DNA from: Streptomyces sp. PR69
Lineage (GTDB): Bacteria; Actinomycetota; Actinomycetes; Streptomycetales; Streptomycetaceae
DNA: 64,000 nt
NCBI RefSeq assembly: GCF_026420845.1
Contig: NZ_JAOWCB010000006.1
Coordinates: 124,001 to 188,000 of the forward strand
Reading direction: 5' to 3'
Shown: positions 1 through 8,848 of the stretch, piece by piece
How positions within the stretch are numbered: position 1 is the stretch's first letter
How the letters are laid out: every line of letters starts with the position of its first letter
The notes under the pieces: generated by a model
Database searches by the model: none
Seen by the model: only the letters and a program-made list of their open reading frames with translations
Told to the model about the DNA's origin: nothing
Position numbers and translations under genes: made by a program

Positions 1-1314
<1,314 letters not shown>

Positions 1315-1361
1315 CGGCTTCCACGGATCGGGGCACGGGCGGGGTGGATCCGGACGCGCGC

Positions 1362-1397
1362 GAGGGGCCCGCCTCCCTCCTCGGATGCGGGCCCCTC
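1362..1397 (-). terminator. Hairpin terminator downstream of the cold-shock gene
   Basis: An 11-bp perfect inverted repeat (GAGGGGCCCGC at 1362-1372 and its complement at 1387-1397) lies about 50 bp past the cold-shock stop codon and upstream of the groEL2 operators. No long T-run follows, which is usual for Streptomyces terminators. Confidence 0.7.
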
Positions 1398-1448
1398 GTA
1401 CGTCGTACGTCAGTCAGTGCGTGCGTAAGCGGTCGATCGCGCCTGGAT

Positions 1449-1652
1449 TCAGGCGGTCACCTTGACCATGTCCGCCTGCGGCCCCTTCTGGCCCTGCGAG
1501 ATCTCGAATTCGACCCGCTGACCCTCCTCAAGGGTGCGGTACCCATCCATCTGGATCGCGCTGTAGTGGACGAAAACATCCGCACCACCGTCGACCGCGA
1601 TGAAGCCGTACCCCTTCTCCGCGTTGAACCACTTGACGGTGCCCTGAGCCAT
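1449..1652 (-). CDS. Cold-shock protein (CspA family)
   Basis: This 67-residue single cold-shock domain binds single-stranded RNA and DNA and acts as an RNA chaperone. It shows RNP1 (KGYGFIAV, about residues 15-22) and RNP2 (DVFVHYSAI) and the normal family length. The start is the ATG at 1652, which gives the canonical [11 protein letters not shown]-terminus; an in-frame start 30 bases upstream would only add a non-conserved extension. It lies between groEL2 and the thrC-like operon with its own terminator, so it is probably monocistronic. Confidence 0.95.
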   Translation of the reverse strand: MAQGTVKWFNAEKGYGFIAVDGGADVFVHYSAIQMDGYRTLEEGQRVEFEISQGQKGPQADMVKVTA

Positions 1653-2005
1653 GCCTAACTCCCCTATTACTGGCCCTTGCACGGGACCGCACTTCGCGAC
1701 CCCGGGTCAGACCTCGTCCCCGACAGGAGGGACGTGCGCCGGAACGCGTCGACCGCGGCTGAATGTATCTGTCCAACTGCCGTCTGCAACAGGTCAAACG
1801 GACGAGAAATCTGAGCACACCCGAACGGAAAACCCATGCGAATTATGTGAATTCCGGGGCAAGTCGGGCCCGACAAAACGCTCCTAGCGGGACAATTCGA
1901 TCGAACACTTTGGCTGTTTCTTGTCGCGCCCGGGCGCAATCTCATATGCGAGCGGCACAAGCGGAGGAGCGGGCTACCCCAACTCTATCGCGCTCAACCA
2001 TGCAG
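1653..2005 (-). other. Upstream region and probable leader of the cold-shock gene
   Basis: About 350 bases without a credible gene. The part near 1790-1930 is clearly AT-richer than its surroundings, which suits a promoter and long 5' leader for the cold-shock gene. Translations across it are not protein-like. I could not assign promoter boxes with confidence. Confidence 0.4.
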
Positions 2006-2040
2006 AATCGCCCCCTCCGCTTTTTGCGGAGGGGGCGATT
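2006..2040 (-). terminator. Strong hairpin terminator after the sulfur-carrier gene
   Basis: A perfect 15-bp inverted repeat (2006-2020 and 2026-2040) with a 5-base T loop begins 11 bases past the stop codon. It ends the thrC-like/cysO-like operon and insulates it from the cold-shock gene. Confidence 0.9.
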
Positions 2041-2050
2041 CCTAAAAGGT

Positions 2051-2329
2051 TCAGCAGCCGCCGGCGACCGCCGGGATGATCGACACACCCGCGCCGTCCG
2101 GCGTCGCCGTCTGAAGACCCTGCTCAAAGCGCACATCGTCGTCGTTGACATAGACATTGACGAAGCGGCGCAGCTGCCCCTGGTCGTCCAGGACGCGGGC
2201 GGCGATCCCCGTGTGGTTCTTCTCCAGGTCCGCGATGACATCGGCCAGGGTCGCGCCTTCGGCCGAGACCTCGGCCTGGCCGCCGGTGTACGTACGGAGG
2301 ATGGTGGGGATGCGGACGTTGACGCTCAT
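2051..2329 (-). CDS. CysO/MoaD-like sulfur-carrier protein ending in GGC
   Basis: This 92-residue ubiquitin-fold protein resembles mycobacterial CysO (SIPTILR-like start, FVNVYVNDDDVRF core, AVAGG near the end). Carriers of this family are adenylated and thiocarboxylated at a C-terminal Gly-Gly and donate sulfur to a PLP enzyme. Here one Cys follows the Gly-Gly, so a JAMM-type (Mec-like) protease would have to expose the diglycine. It lies 38 bp downstream of the threonine-synthase-like gene in the same transcript, under a SAM riboswitch. I infer that it is the sulfur donor for that enzyme in homocysteine formation. The alternative is a general carrier for cysteine or natural-product sulfur. 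Confidence 0.9.
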   Translation of the reverse strand: MSVNVRIPTILRTYTGGQAEVSAEGATLADVIADLEKNHTGIAARVLDDQGQLRRFVNVYVNDDDVRFEQGLQTATPDGAGVSIIPAVAGGC

Positions 2330-2367
2330 GGTGTGCGTGCCTTCCTCGGGGTAAAGGGGAGCGGTCT

Positions 2368-3699
2368 TCAGTCGGTGGCCAGGCCGGCGGCGCGGAACGC
2401 GTCCAGGCTCGGGCGGATCGTCGCGGTCGGGCCGGTCGTCGGGGCCACCGCGTCCAGGGTCTTGAGGCCGTCGCCCGTGTTGACGACGACCGTCGTCAGG
2501 GCCGGGTCGATGACACCCGCCTCGATCAGCTTCTTGGCCACGCCGAGGGTCGTCCCGCCCGCGGTCTCGGTGAAGATCCCCTCCGTACGGGCCAGCAGCT
2601 TGATCGCGTCCACGATCTGCTCATCGGTGACGTCCTCCACCGCGCCGCCTGTGCGGCGGGCGATGTCCAGGACGTACGGGCCGTCGGCCGGGTTGCCGAT
2701 GGCCAGCGACTTGGCGATGGTGTCCGGCTTCTGGGGGCGTACGACGTCATGCCCGGCCTTGAAGGCCGCGGCCACCGGGGAGCAGCCCTCCGCCTGCGCG
2801 CCGAAGATCTTGTACGGCTTGTCCTCGACGAGACCGAGCTTGATCAGCTCCTGCAGCCCCTTGTCGATCTTTGTGAGCTGGGAGCCGGAGGCGATCGGGA
2901 TCACGATCTGGTCGGGCAGCCGCCAGCCGAGCTGTTCGCAGATCTCGTAGGCGAGGGTCTTGGAGCCCTCGGCGTAGTACGGGCGGAGGTTGACGTTGAC
3001 GAAGCCCCAGCCCTCGCCGAGCGGGTCGCCGATCAGCTCCGAGCAGAAGCGGTTGACGTCGTCATAGGTGCCCTCGATGCCGACGAGGTCGCCGCCGTAG
3101 ACCGCGGCCATGACGACCTTGCCCTGCTCCAGGTCGTGCGGGATGAACACGCAGGAGCGGAAGCCGGCGCGCGCGGCGGCGGCGCCGACGGCGCCCGCGA
3201 GATTGCCGGTGGAGGAGCAGGACAGGGTGGTGAAGCCGAAGGCGCGCGCGGCCTCTACGGCGATGGCGACCACGCGGTCCTTGAAGGAGTGGGTCGGGTT
3301 GCCGGAGTCGTCCTTGACATACAGGCCGCCGGTGACGCCCAGCTCGCGGGCGAGGTTGTCGGCCTTGACCAGCTTGGTGAAGCCGGGGTTCAGATTGGGC
3401 TTGCCGGCCACGTCGGCGGGGACGGGCAGCAGCGGGGCATAGCGCCAGATGCTGTCCGGGCCGGACTCGATGCGCCGGCGCAGCTCCTCGGGGCCGCCTT
3501 CCGGCAGGTCGTACGCGACTTCGAGCGGGCCGAAACAGCTGGCGCAGGCGAAGACCGGGCCGAGGGGGGACTTCTCTCCGCACTCCCGGCAGGAGAGCGC
3601 CGCGGCGGGGCCGAGATCCACTGAGCCGTCGGCAGAAGCATCGGCAGGAGTGGTGGCGTCGGGGGCGGTCGTGGTGGTGTCAACCGTCTGCACAGCCAT
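2368..3699 (-). CDS. thrC: Threonine synthase family PLP enzyme (possibly homocysteine synthase)
   Basis: This 443-residue fold-type II PLP enzyme has the schiff-base lysine in NPTHSFKDRV and a phosphate-binding SSTGNLAGAVG loop, all features of threonine synthase. Residues 1-30 are an Ala/Thr/Asp-rich tail, followed by two CxxC pairs (C37/C40 and C52/C55) that look like a zinc ribbon. The sequence family says O-phosphohomoserine to threonine. The context says otherwise: a SAM-I riboswitch precedes it and a CysO-type sulfur carrier follows 38 bp downstream. Streptomyces usually also has thrC in a hom-thrC-thrB operon. I therefore suspect O-phosphohomoserine plus carrier thiocarboxylate to homocysteine. 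I recall a MetM/MetO report of this kind in Streptomyces but cannot verify it here. Confidence 0.93.
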   Translation of the reverse strand: MAVQTVDTTTTAPDATTPADASADGSVDLGPAAALSCRECGEKSPLGPVFACASCFGPLEVAYDLPEGGPEELRRRIESGPDSIWRYAPLLPVPADVAGKPNLNPGFTKLVKADNLARELGVTGGLYVKDDSGNPTHSFKDRVVAIAVEAARAFGFTTLSCSSTGNLAGAVGAAAARAGFRSCVFIPHDLEQGKVVMAAVYGGDLVGIEGTYDDVNRFCSELIGDPLGEGWGFVNVNLRPYYAEGSKTLAYEICEQLGWRLPDQIVIPIASGSQLTKIDKGLQELIKLGLVEDKPYKIFGAQAEGCSPVAAAFKAGHDVVRPQKPDTIAKSLAIGNPADGPYVLDIARRTGGAVEDVTDEQIVDAIKLLARTEGIFTETAGGTTLGVAKKLIEAGVIDPALTTVVVNTGDGLKTLDAVAPTTGPTATIRPSLDAFRAAGLATD

Positions 3700-3717
3700 A
3701 AGGCGAGGCCCTTTCTC

Positions 3718-3843
3718 CTCATCTTCCTCACGGCGCTCGTTCGCCGTAAGACGGAATTGGCACCGTCCCCACCGTGACCTCGCGGTCGGCGGGAGGGTTG
3801 CCGGGGCTTCAACGGGCCGTATCCCTCTGCCCCTCTGGATGAG
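3718..3843 (-). promoter_or_regulatory. SAM-I (S-box) riboswitch upstream of the thrC-like gene
   Basis: Read on the minus strand, the leader contains the S-box core in order: AGAGGG, then GGCCC..TGAAGCCCCGGCAACC, then GGTGCCAATTCC, then a P4 hairpin (ACGGCG / CGCCGT), then GAAGATGAG. P1 pairs CTCATC (complement of 3838-3843) with GATGAG (complement of 3718-3723). The 3' strand of P1 runs directly into GAGAAAGGG, about 9 bases before the start codon, and no terminator hairpin is visible. Control is therefore probably at translation initiation, repressing when S-adenosylmethionine is abundant. Confidence 0.9.
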
Positions 3844-4026
3844 CGGTATGTGATTGTCGGCGCGGTGACCCCCGACATGCGGCGGTCATGCGCGTTGTTC
3901 AAGACTGTAACCGAAGGCCCGGACAGTTGAGATAGCCGTCCGAACCGCGAGATGGATCACACAAGCGGGATTCGAGAATCGAAGTATCGAGAGCCAAGGC
4001 ATCGAAAGCCGAAGGAGACGCGTCAC

Positions 4027-4977
4027 GTGCTCGAAGAGGTGGAGCGCTGGCTGGCCCAGCGGTCCTGGTCTGCCGCCGACCGCCCGCTTGACCTGCTGCT
4101 CGCCGCGAAGCGGGCGGCCAGGCCCGCGCCGGCGGTGAGCGTCGTCCTCCCCGCGCTGAACGAGGAGGAGACGGTCGGCGGGATCGTCGCCGTGATCCGC
4201 CGCGAGCTGATGGAGGCCGTGCCGCTCGTCGACGAACTGGTGGTCGTCGACTCGGGCTCGACCGACCGCACCGCCGAGGCGGCCGCGGCGGCGGGCGCGC
4301 GCGTGGTGCACCGGGACGCCATCCTGCCGCACATACCTTCGCTGCCGGGCAAGGGGGAGGTGCTGTGGCGCTCGCTGCTGGCGACCTCCGGCGACATCGT
4401 CTGCTTCGTCGACGCGGACCTCAGGGACTTCTCCGCCGACTTCGTCTCCGGGATCGTCGGGCCGCTGCTGACGGACCCGGACGTGCAGTTCGTCAAGGCG
4501 ATGTACGACCGTCCGCTGGGTGAGACGCGGGGCCAGGGCGGCCGGGTGACCGAGCTGGTGGCCCGTCCGCTGCTGAATCTGCACTGGCCGCAGCTCGCGG
4601 GGTTCGTCCAGCCGCTCGGCGGGGAGTACGCGGCGCGCCGCTCGCTGCTGGAGCGGCTGCCGTTCCCGGTGGGGTACGGGGTGGAGCTGGGGCTGCTCGT
4701 CGACGCACTGCACACGGTGGGCCTGGACGCGCTGGCGCAGGTGGACGTGGGCGAGCGCAAGCACCGGCACCAGGACGGGCAGGCGCTGGGCCGGATGGCC
4801 GCGGCGATCTACCGTACGGCCCAGCTGCGGCTGTCACGCGGCCACTTGGTGCGGCCTTCGCTGACGCAGTTCGAGCGGGGCGAGTCGGGGTTCACGCCGC
4901 GGACGTACGCCGTGGACACGGAGGAGCGGCCGCCGATGCGCGAGATCGGTGAGTACGCGGCGCGCCACGCGGCATAA
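4027..4977 (+). CDS. gpgS: Glucosyl-3-phosphoglycerate synthase (GT81)
   Basis: This 316-residue GT-A glycosyltransferase transfers glucose from a nucleotide sugar to 3-phosphoglycerate, the first step to glucosylglycerate and, in mycobacteria, methylglucose lipopolysaccharide. Visible motifs are SVVLPALNEEETVG, VVVDSGSTDRT, the metal-binding DAD in FVDADLRDF, and PLGGEYAARR. I chose the GTG at 4027 because GAAGGAGA lies 8 bases upstream and the protein then matches the usual family length; an ATG at 3952 would add 25 low-quality residues. It is divergent from the thrC-like operon and upstream of otsA, which suggests a compatible-solute group. Confidence 0.92.
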   Translation: MLEEVERWLAQRSWSAADRPLDLLLAAKRAARPAPAVSVVLPALNEEETVGGIVAVIRRELMEAVPLVDELVVVDSGSTDRTAEAAAAAGARVVHRDAILPHIPSLPGKGEVLWRSLLATSGDIVCFVDADLRDFSADFVSGIVGPLLTDPDVQFVKAMYDRPLGETRGQGGRVTELVARPLLNLHWPQLAGFVQPLGGEYAARRSLLERLPFPVGYGVELGLLVDALHTVGLDALAQVDVGERKHRHQDGQALGRMAAAIYRTAQLRLSRGHLVRPSLTQFERGESGFTPRTYAVDTEERPPMREIGEYAARHAA

Positions 4978-5016
4978 GCGGGGATCAGCAGTTCCTTTTG
5001 TCTACATTTCCCACTT

Positions 5017-5268
5017 ATGGGAGTGCATACGTGGTGGATGTGCCGGAAGCGACTCGCGGCGACGATTGCGCTGGCCCTCGCCGCCCTGGCCGCCCTGACC
5101 GCCCTTGCCTGCATGGGCGCCGGGACGGCGGCCGCGGCGGAACGCGGCCAGCTGGCGGATGCCGGGGGCGCCGCCGAGCGGCTGTGGCTGCTGGGCGGCG
5201 TCGCACTGAGCCTGACCGCGGCCGGGGTGGTGGCGGTCGCGGCAGCGCGCGGCCGGGGACACCGATAG
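5017..5268 (+). CDS. Small membrane or exported protein, unknown
   Basis: An 83-residue reading frame with an N-terminal basic patch (CRKR), a hydrophobic Ala/Leu stretch at about residues 13-40 ending near AAAAERG, and a second hydrophobic stretch at about 57-77 followed by RGRGHR. This looks like a signal peptide or first helix plus one C-terminal membrane helix. I recognise no family. The ribosome site is weak and other in-frame starts exist (GTG 5023, ATG 5038). It lies between gpgS and otsA on the same strand. It could be a chance frame in GC-rich DNA. Confidence 0.45.
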   Translation: MGVHTWWMCRKRLAATIALALAALAALTALACMGAGTAAAAERGQLADAGGAAERLWLLGGVALSLTAAGVVAVAAARGRGHR

Positions 5269-5361
5269 AGGCGGCCGGGAGCGCCGACAGCGGGGGGCGG
5301 GGACGCGCCAGAGGGCCGTACGCACGTTTGAGGGAAAGTGCGAGGGGCTAGATACCGGCAC

Positions 5362-6834
5362 ATGGCAGCCATTGCTACCGAACGCACGTTTGAAGTCCTT
5401 GTCGCGTCCAACCGCGGCCCAGTGTCCTACGCGGTGCGCGAGGACGGCTCGCTGGACGCACGCCGGGGCGGCGGCGGCCTGGTGTCGGGCCTCTCGGCAA
5501 TCGGGCCGGAGATACGGCCCCTGTGGGTGTGCGCGGCGCTCAGCGACGCCGACCGGGAGGCCGTGCGACGCGGGGCGGCGGAGCCGGGAGTCCGGATGCT
5601 GGACATCGACGCCCATGTCCATTACGACGCCTACAACGGCATCGCCAACTCGGTGCTCTGGTTTCTGCACCACATGCTGTACCAGACACCGCTGGAGCCG
5701 GTCTTCGACGCGGAGTTCCGGCGGCAGTGGGGCGCGTACGAGTCCTACAACCGCGCCTTCGCCGAGGCGCTGGCCGCGCAGGCGGCCGAGGGCGCGGCGG
5801 TGCTGGTGCAGGACTACCACCTGGCGCTGACGCCCGGGATGCTGCGGGAGCTGCGGCCCGATCTGCGGATCGGGCACTTCTCGCACACGCCGTGGGCGCC
5901 GCCCGAATACTTCCGGATGCTGCCTGACGACATCGCGGAACAGCTGATCCGCGGAATGCTGGGGGCCGACCGGCTGGGGTTCCTCACCTGGCGGTGGGCG
6001 TCGGCGTTCATGCAGTGCGCGGCCGGCGTGGCGGACGATGTGCAGGCGGTCTTCCCGCCCGGCGGGGAGGGGCGGAGCCTGCTCGAACACGGCACGGACG
6101 CGGGCGGCAGTCCGCGGCGCGAGACGGACGTCTCGGTGTACGGGCTGGGCGCGGACGCCGACTTTCTGCGCCGCCGCGCCCATGAGCCCGATGTGGCCGA
6201 CCGTATGGCCGCCCTGCGGGAACAGGTCGGCCCCGGCCGCAAGACGATCGTCCGCGTCGACCGGACCGAGCTGTCCAAGAACATCGTGCGGGGCCTGCTG
6301 GCGTACCGCACCCTCCTGGAAGAGCGCCCCGAGTGGCGCGAAAACGTCGTGCACATCGCCTTCGCCTACCCCTCCCGGCAGGACCTCGCCGTCTACCGCG
6401 ACTACACGGCGGAGGTCCAGCGGCTGGCCGACGAGATCAACGCGGTGTACGGGACGCCGGGCTGGACGCCGGTCGTCCTCCATGTGAAGGACGACTTCGC
6501 CCGCTCCCTGGCGGCCTACCGCATGGCCGACGTCGCCCTGGTGAACCCCGTCAGGGACGGCATGAACCTCGTCGCCAAGGAGATCCCCGTCGTCTCGGAC
6601 GACGGCTGCGCGCTGGTGCTGTCCCGGGAGGCCGGGGCGTACGAGGAGCTCCACGAGGACGCCCTCCCCGTGAACCCGTACGACGTGACCGCCACGGCGG
6701 ACGCCCTGCACCGCGCCCTGACGATGCCGGCGGGGGAGCGCGCGGAACGCACGAAGCGGTTGGCGGCGGGGGCGACGGCGATGGGGCCGCGGAGGTGGTT
6801 CCTGACGCAACTGGAGGCCCTGCGGCCGGGCTGA
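5362..6834 (+). CDS. otsA: Alpha,alpha-trehalose-phosphate synthase (GT20)
   Basis: This 490-residue retaining GT-B enzyme makes trehalose-6-phosphate from UDP- or GDP-glucose and glucose-6-phosphate. Typical features are VASNRGPVSY at the start, VLVQDYHLAL, IGHFSHTPWAPPEYF, RVDRTELSKNIVRGL and NPVRDGMNLVAKE. The start is the ATG at 5362, giving the normal family N-terminus; GTG 5338 in frame is possible. The phosphatase partner otsB lies convergently on the other side of a repeat array, so the two are not one operon. Confidence 0.95.
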   Translation: MAAIATERTFEVLVASNRGPVSYAVREDGSLDARRGGGGLVSGLSAIGPEIRPLWVCAALSDADREAVRRGAAEPGVRMLDIDAHVHYDAYNGIANSVLWFLHHMLYQTPLEPVFDAEFRRQWGAYESYNRAFAEALAAQAAEGAAVLVQDYHLALTPGMLRELRPDLRIGHFSHTPWAPPEYFRMLPDDIAEQLIRGMLGADRLGFLTWRWASAFMQCAAGVADDVQAVFPPGGEGRSLLEHGTDAGGSPRRETDVSVYGLGADADFLRRRAHEPDVADRMAALREQVGPGRKTIVRVDRTELSKNIVRGLLAYRTLLEERPEWRENVVHIAFAYPSRQDLAVYRDYTAEVQRLADEINAVYGTPGWTPVVLHVKDDFARSLAAYRMADVALVNPVRDGMNLVAKEIPVVSDDGCALVLSREAGAYEELHEDALPVNPYDVTATADALHRALTMPAGERAERTKRLAAGATAMGPRRWFLTQLEALRPG

Positions 6835-6867
6835 CCCCACCTGGGGCTCCGCCCCCGGACCCCCGCG

Positions 6868-7140
6868 CCTCAAACTCCCCCAGACTCCGTCCGGGGGCAC
6901 CCCCAGGCGGGGCTGGGTTTCAGGCCCCCGCGCCTCAAACGCCGACGGGGCTGAGTTTCTGGCACCCGCGCCTCAAACGCCGGCGGGGCTGGAATGCGCG
7001 GCCCCTCCCGCCTCAAACGCCGGCGAGGCTGAGTTTCAGGCACCCGCGCCTCAAACGCCGACGGGGCTGGAATGTGCCGCCCCTCCCGCCTCAAACGCCG
7101 GCGAGGCTAGGTTTCCAGTCCCCGCGCTTCGAACTCCCCC
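6868..7140. repeat. Intergenic repeat array between otsA and otsB
   Basis: Five copies of a 21-bp unit CCTCAAACGCCG(G/A)CG(G/A)GGCT(G/A) start at 6933, 6971, 7011, 7049 and 7089. The spacing alternates 38 and 40 bp, because two linker types alternate, giving a 78-bp higher-order repeat. Degenerate copies flank the array (6868 and about 7125). Shorter pieces of the same type occur near 23500 and at about 40940. The array separates two convergent genes and probably forms stems that end transcription. Confidence 0.85.
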
Positions 7141-7344
7141 AGCTCCGCTGGGGTTCCGGCCTCCGCCAGCTCTGGGGGTGGCCCCGACGGAGTCTGGGGG
7201 AGCATGCGGGCACGGCCTTCAGGCCGTACGGGGGGGGGGACGGGCGGCGCGAAGCTGCCGCGCCGCACTCTGGGGCGCGGGGCGCCAGCCCCGCGGGCCC
7301 TCCCCCGGAGGGGGCTGGGGGCTTGCCTCCGGATACGGGGAACG

Positions 7345-8199
7345 TCACAGCTGTTCCGCCAGCGACGCGAGGAACTCGACCACCGCCCCCGGCCCCGGCA
7401 GAACCAGATCCGCACGGGCCGCAAGCGCGGGAACCTCGGCGCTTGCGCTGCAGACCAGCAGGCCGGGGACGCCGTCCTGGCGAAGGACGTCGACCGCGTC
7501 AAAGGCGGGCAGGTCGCCAAGGTCGTCGCCCGCGTACAGCACCGCCTCCGCACCGCTCTCGCGGACGTGGTCGGAAAGCGCCTTGCCCTTGTCCATGCCG
7601 GGCGGGCGCAGTTCCAGGACCATGCGGCCCGGTTCGAGGGCCAGGCCGTGGCGGGCGGCGAGCAGGGCGAGGGGGTCGCGCAGGGCGTCGAAGGCGCCCT
7701 GCGGGTCATCGGCGCGGCGGGTGTGGACCGCGACGGCGTGTCCCTTCTCCTCGATCCAGATGCCCCGCGGGGCGTCGATCTGGTCGAGGTAGCCGGGGAG
7801 TTCCGACCGCGCGGCGGTGACGCCGGGATGCGGGGCCGGGGCGCGGACCTCGCCGCTGACGGCGTCCCAGCGCTCCGCGCCGTAATGGCCGAGGACGACG
7901 AGGTGGTCCAGGCCCCGCACACCGGCGAAGCCGCCGTAGCGGACGGCTATGTCCGCCGGACGGCCGGTGATCACGGCGACGGAGGCGACTTTGGGGGCGA
8001 GCACGGCGAGGGCGGGTACGGCCCCGGGGTGGGCGCGGGCCTGTTCGGGGTCCGGCACGATCTCGGCGAGGGTGCCGTCGAAGTCGAGGGCGACGGCGGT
8101 CCGCGCGGGCCGGGCGAGGATCGCGGTCAGGCCCTCACGCCCGGCCTGTGTGGACGGCGTCGGCAGCGGACCCGTGTAGGCGTGCGGGAAGCTCTCCAT
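7345..8199 (-). CDS. otsB: Trehalose-6-phosphate phosphatase
   Basis: This 284-residue HAD-superfamily phosphatase removes phosphate from trehalose-6-phosphate. Motif I is ALDFDGTLAEI (about residue 38), motif II lies in VAVITGRPA, and the C-terminal VLYAGDDLGDLPAFDA carries the metal-binding acidic pair. The start is the ATG at 8199 (MESFPHAYTG); the reading frame continues upstream only as low-complexity sequence that belongs to the neighbouring gene in another frame. It is convergent with otsA. Confidence 0.94.
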   Translation of the reverse strand: MESFPHAYTGPLPTPSTQAGREGLTAILARPARTAVALDFDGTLAEIVPDPEQARAHPGAVPALAVLAPKVASVAVITGRPADIAVRYGGFAGVRGLDHLVVLGHYGAERWDAVSGEVRAPAPHPGVTAARSELPGYLDQIDAPRGIWIEEKGHAVAVHTRRADDPQGAFDALRDPLALLAARHGLALEPGRMVLELRPPGMDKGKALSDHVRESGAEAVLYAGDDLGDLPAFDAVDVLRQDGVPGLLVCSASAEVPALAARADLVLPGPGAVVEFLASLAEQL

Positions 8200-8236
8200 A
8201 CTTACCGACCCTAGGGCCTCTCGGCGGCGCGCCGCC

Positions 8237-8797
8237 TCAGCGCTGGCTGCGCCGGGAATCCCTGAGCCTGCGCAGCCGGTTGACCGTGACCGGGTCGCGG
8301 GCCAGCGCCCGCTCGTCGTCCAGGAGTGCGTTGAGGAGCTGGTAGTAGCGGACGGGCGAGAGGCCGAGCTGCTCCCGGATGGCCCGCTCCTTCGCACCGG
8401 GCCCGGGCCAGGAGCGCCGCTCCATGGCGAGCACGGCGCGGTCCCGTTCCGAGAGGCCGCCGGCGCCTGCGGGGGCGGCCCCCGACAGGCCCGCGGCGGC
8501 TTCCGGGGGGCCGTCCACGGCGGCGTCCACGGGACCGTCCGCGGCAGCACCCTCGGGGCCACCCGCGGCGGCTTTCGGGGGGCCGTCCCCGGCTGCACCC
8601 TCGGGGCCACCCGCGACGGCTTCCGGGCGGCCGTCCCCGGGACCGTCCGCAGCAACGCCCACGGCGACGTCCACGGCGACGTCCACGGCGGCGTCCACGG
8701 CGGCGTCCACGGCAGCACCCTCGGGGCCGTCCGCGGCGGCGTCCACGGGACCGCCCGCGGCAGCACCCGCGGCGGCGTCTGCGGCATCGGCGGTCAT
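8237..8797 (-). CDS. DUF3263 protein with repetitive N-terminus
   Basis: The last 65-70 residues (LSERDRAVLAMERRSWPGP through the ALLDDERAL and VNRLRRLRD segments) are the DUF3263 domain, a short helical, HTH-like family common in actinobacteria. The preceding 110 residues are Ala/Asp/Gly/Val/Pro repeats (DAAVDAAVDAAVDVAVDV type) encoded by GC-rich 12-bp and longer tandem repeats. The repeats read openly in several frames, so the N-terminus may vary between strains. The next gene is otsB, whose start is 37 bp downstream. The function is unknown; a small DNA-binding protein is a guess. Confidence 0.8.
   Translation of the reverse strand: MTADAADAAAGAAAGGPVDAAADGPEGAAVDAAVDAAVDVAVDVAVGVAADGPGDGRPEAVAGGPEGAAGDGPPKAAAGGPEGAAADGPVDAAVDGPPEAAAGLSGAAPAGAGGLSERDRAVLAMERRSWPGPGAKERAIREQLGLSPVRYYQLLNALLDDERALARDPVTVNRLRRLRDSRRSQR
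8500..8780. repeat. GC-rich tandem repeats inside the DUF3263 gene
   Basis: Imperfect 12-bp units of the type GCGTCCACGGCG are repeated around 8655-8713, and a longer unit of about 48 bp starting GGGGCCACCCGCG appears twice around 8565-8650. They keep the frame because unit lengths are multiples of three. Slippage would change only the length of the disordered N-terminal tail. Confidence 0.75.
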
Positions 8798-8848
8798 ACG
8801 GGCCAGCCTATCCGCCGCCCGCTGACCGCCCAGCCGCCCGCCGGCCCG

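Noticed and set aside
2749-3624. Long plus-strand frame opposite the thrC-like gene (291 codons)
   Set aside because: Val/Gly/Asp/Ala-rich antisense shadow with no motif; the minus strand encodes a clear PLP enzyme.
5002-6900. 632-codon minus-strand frame opposite otsA
   Set aside because: Antisense shadow; otsA on the plus strand carries all GT20 motifs.
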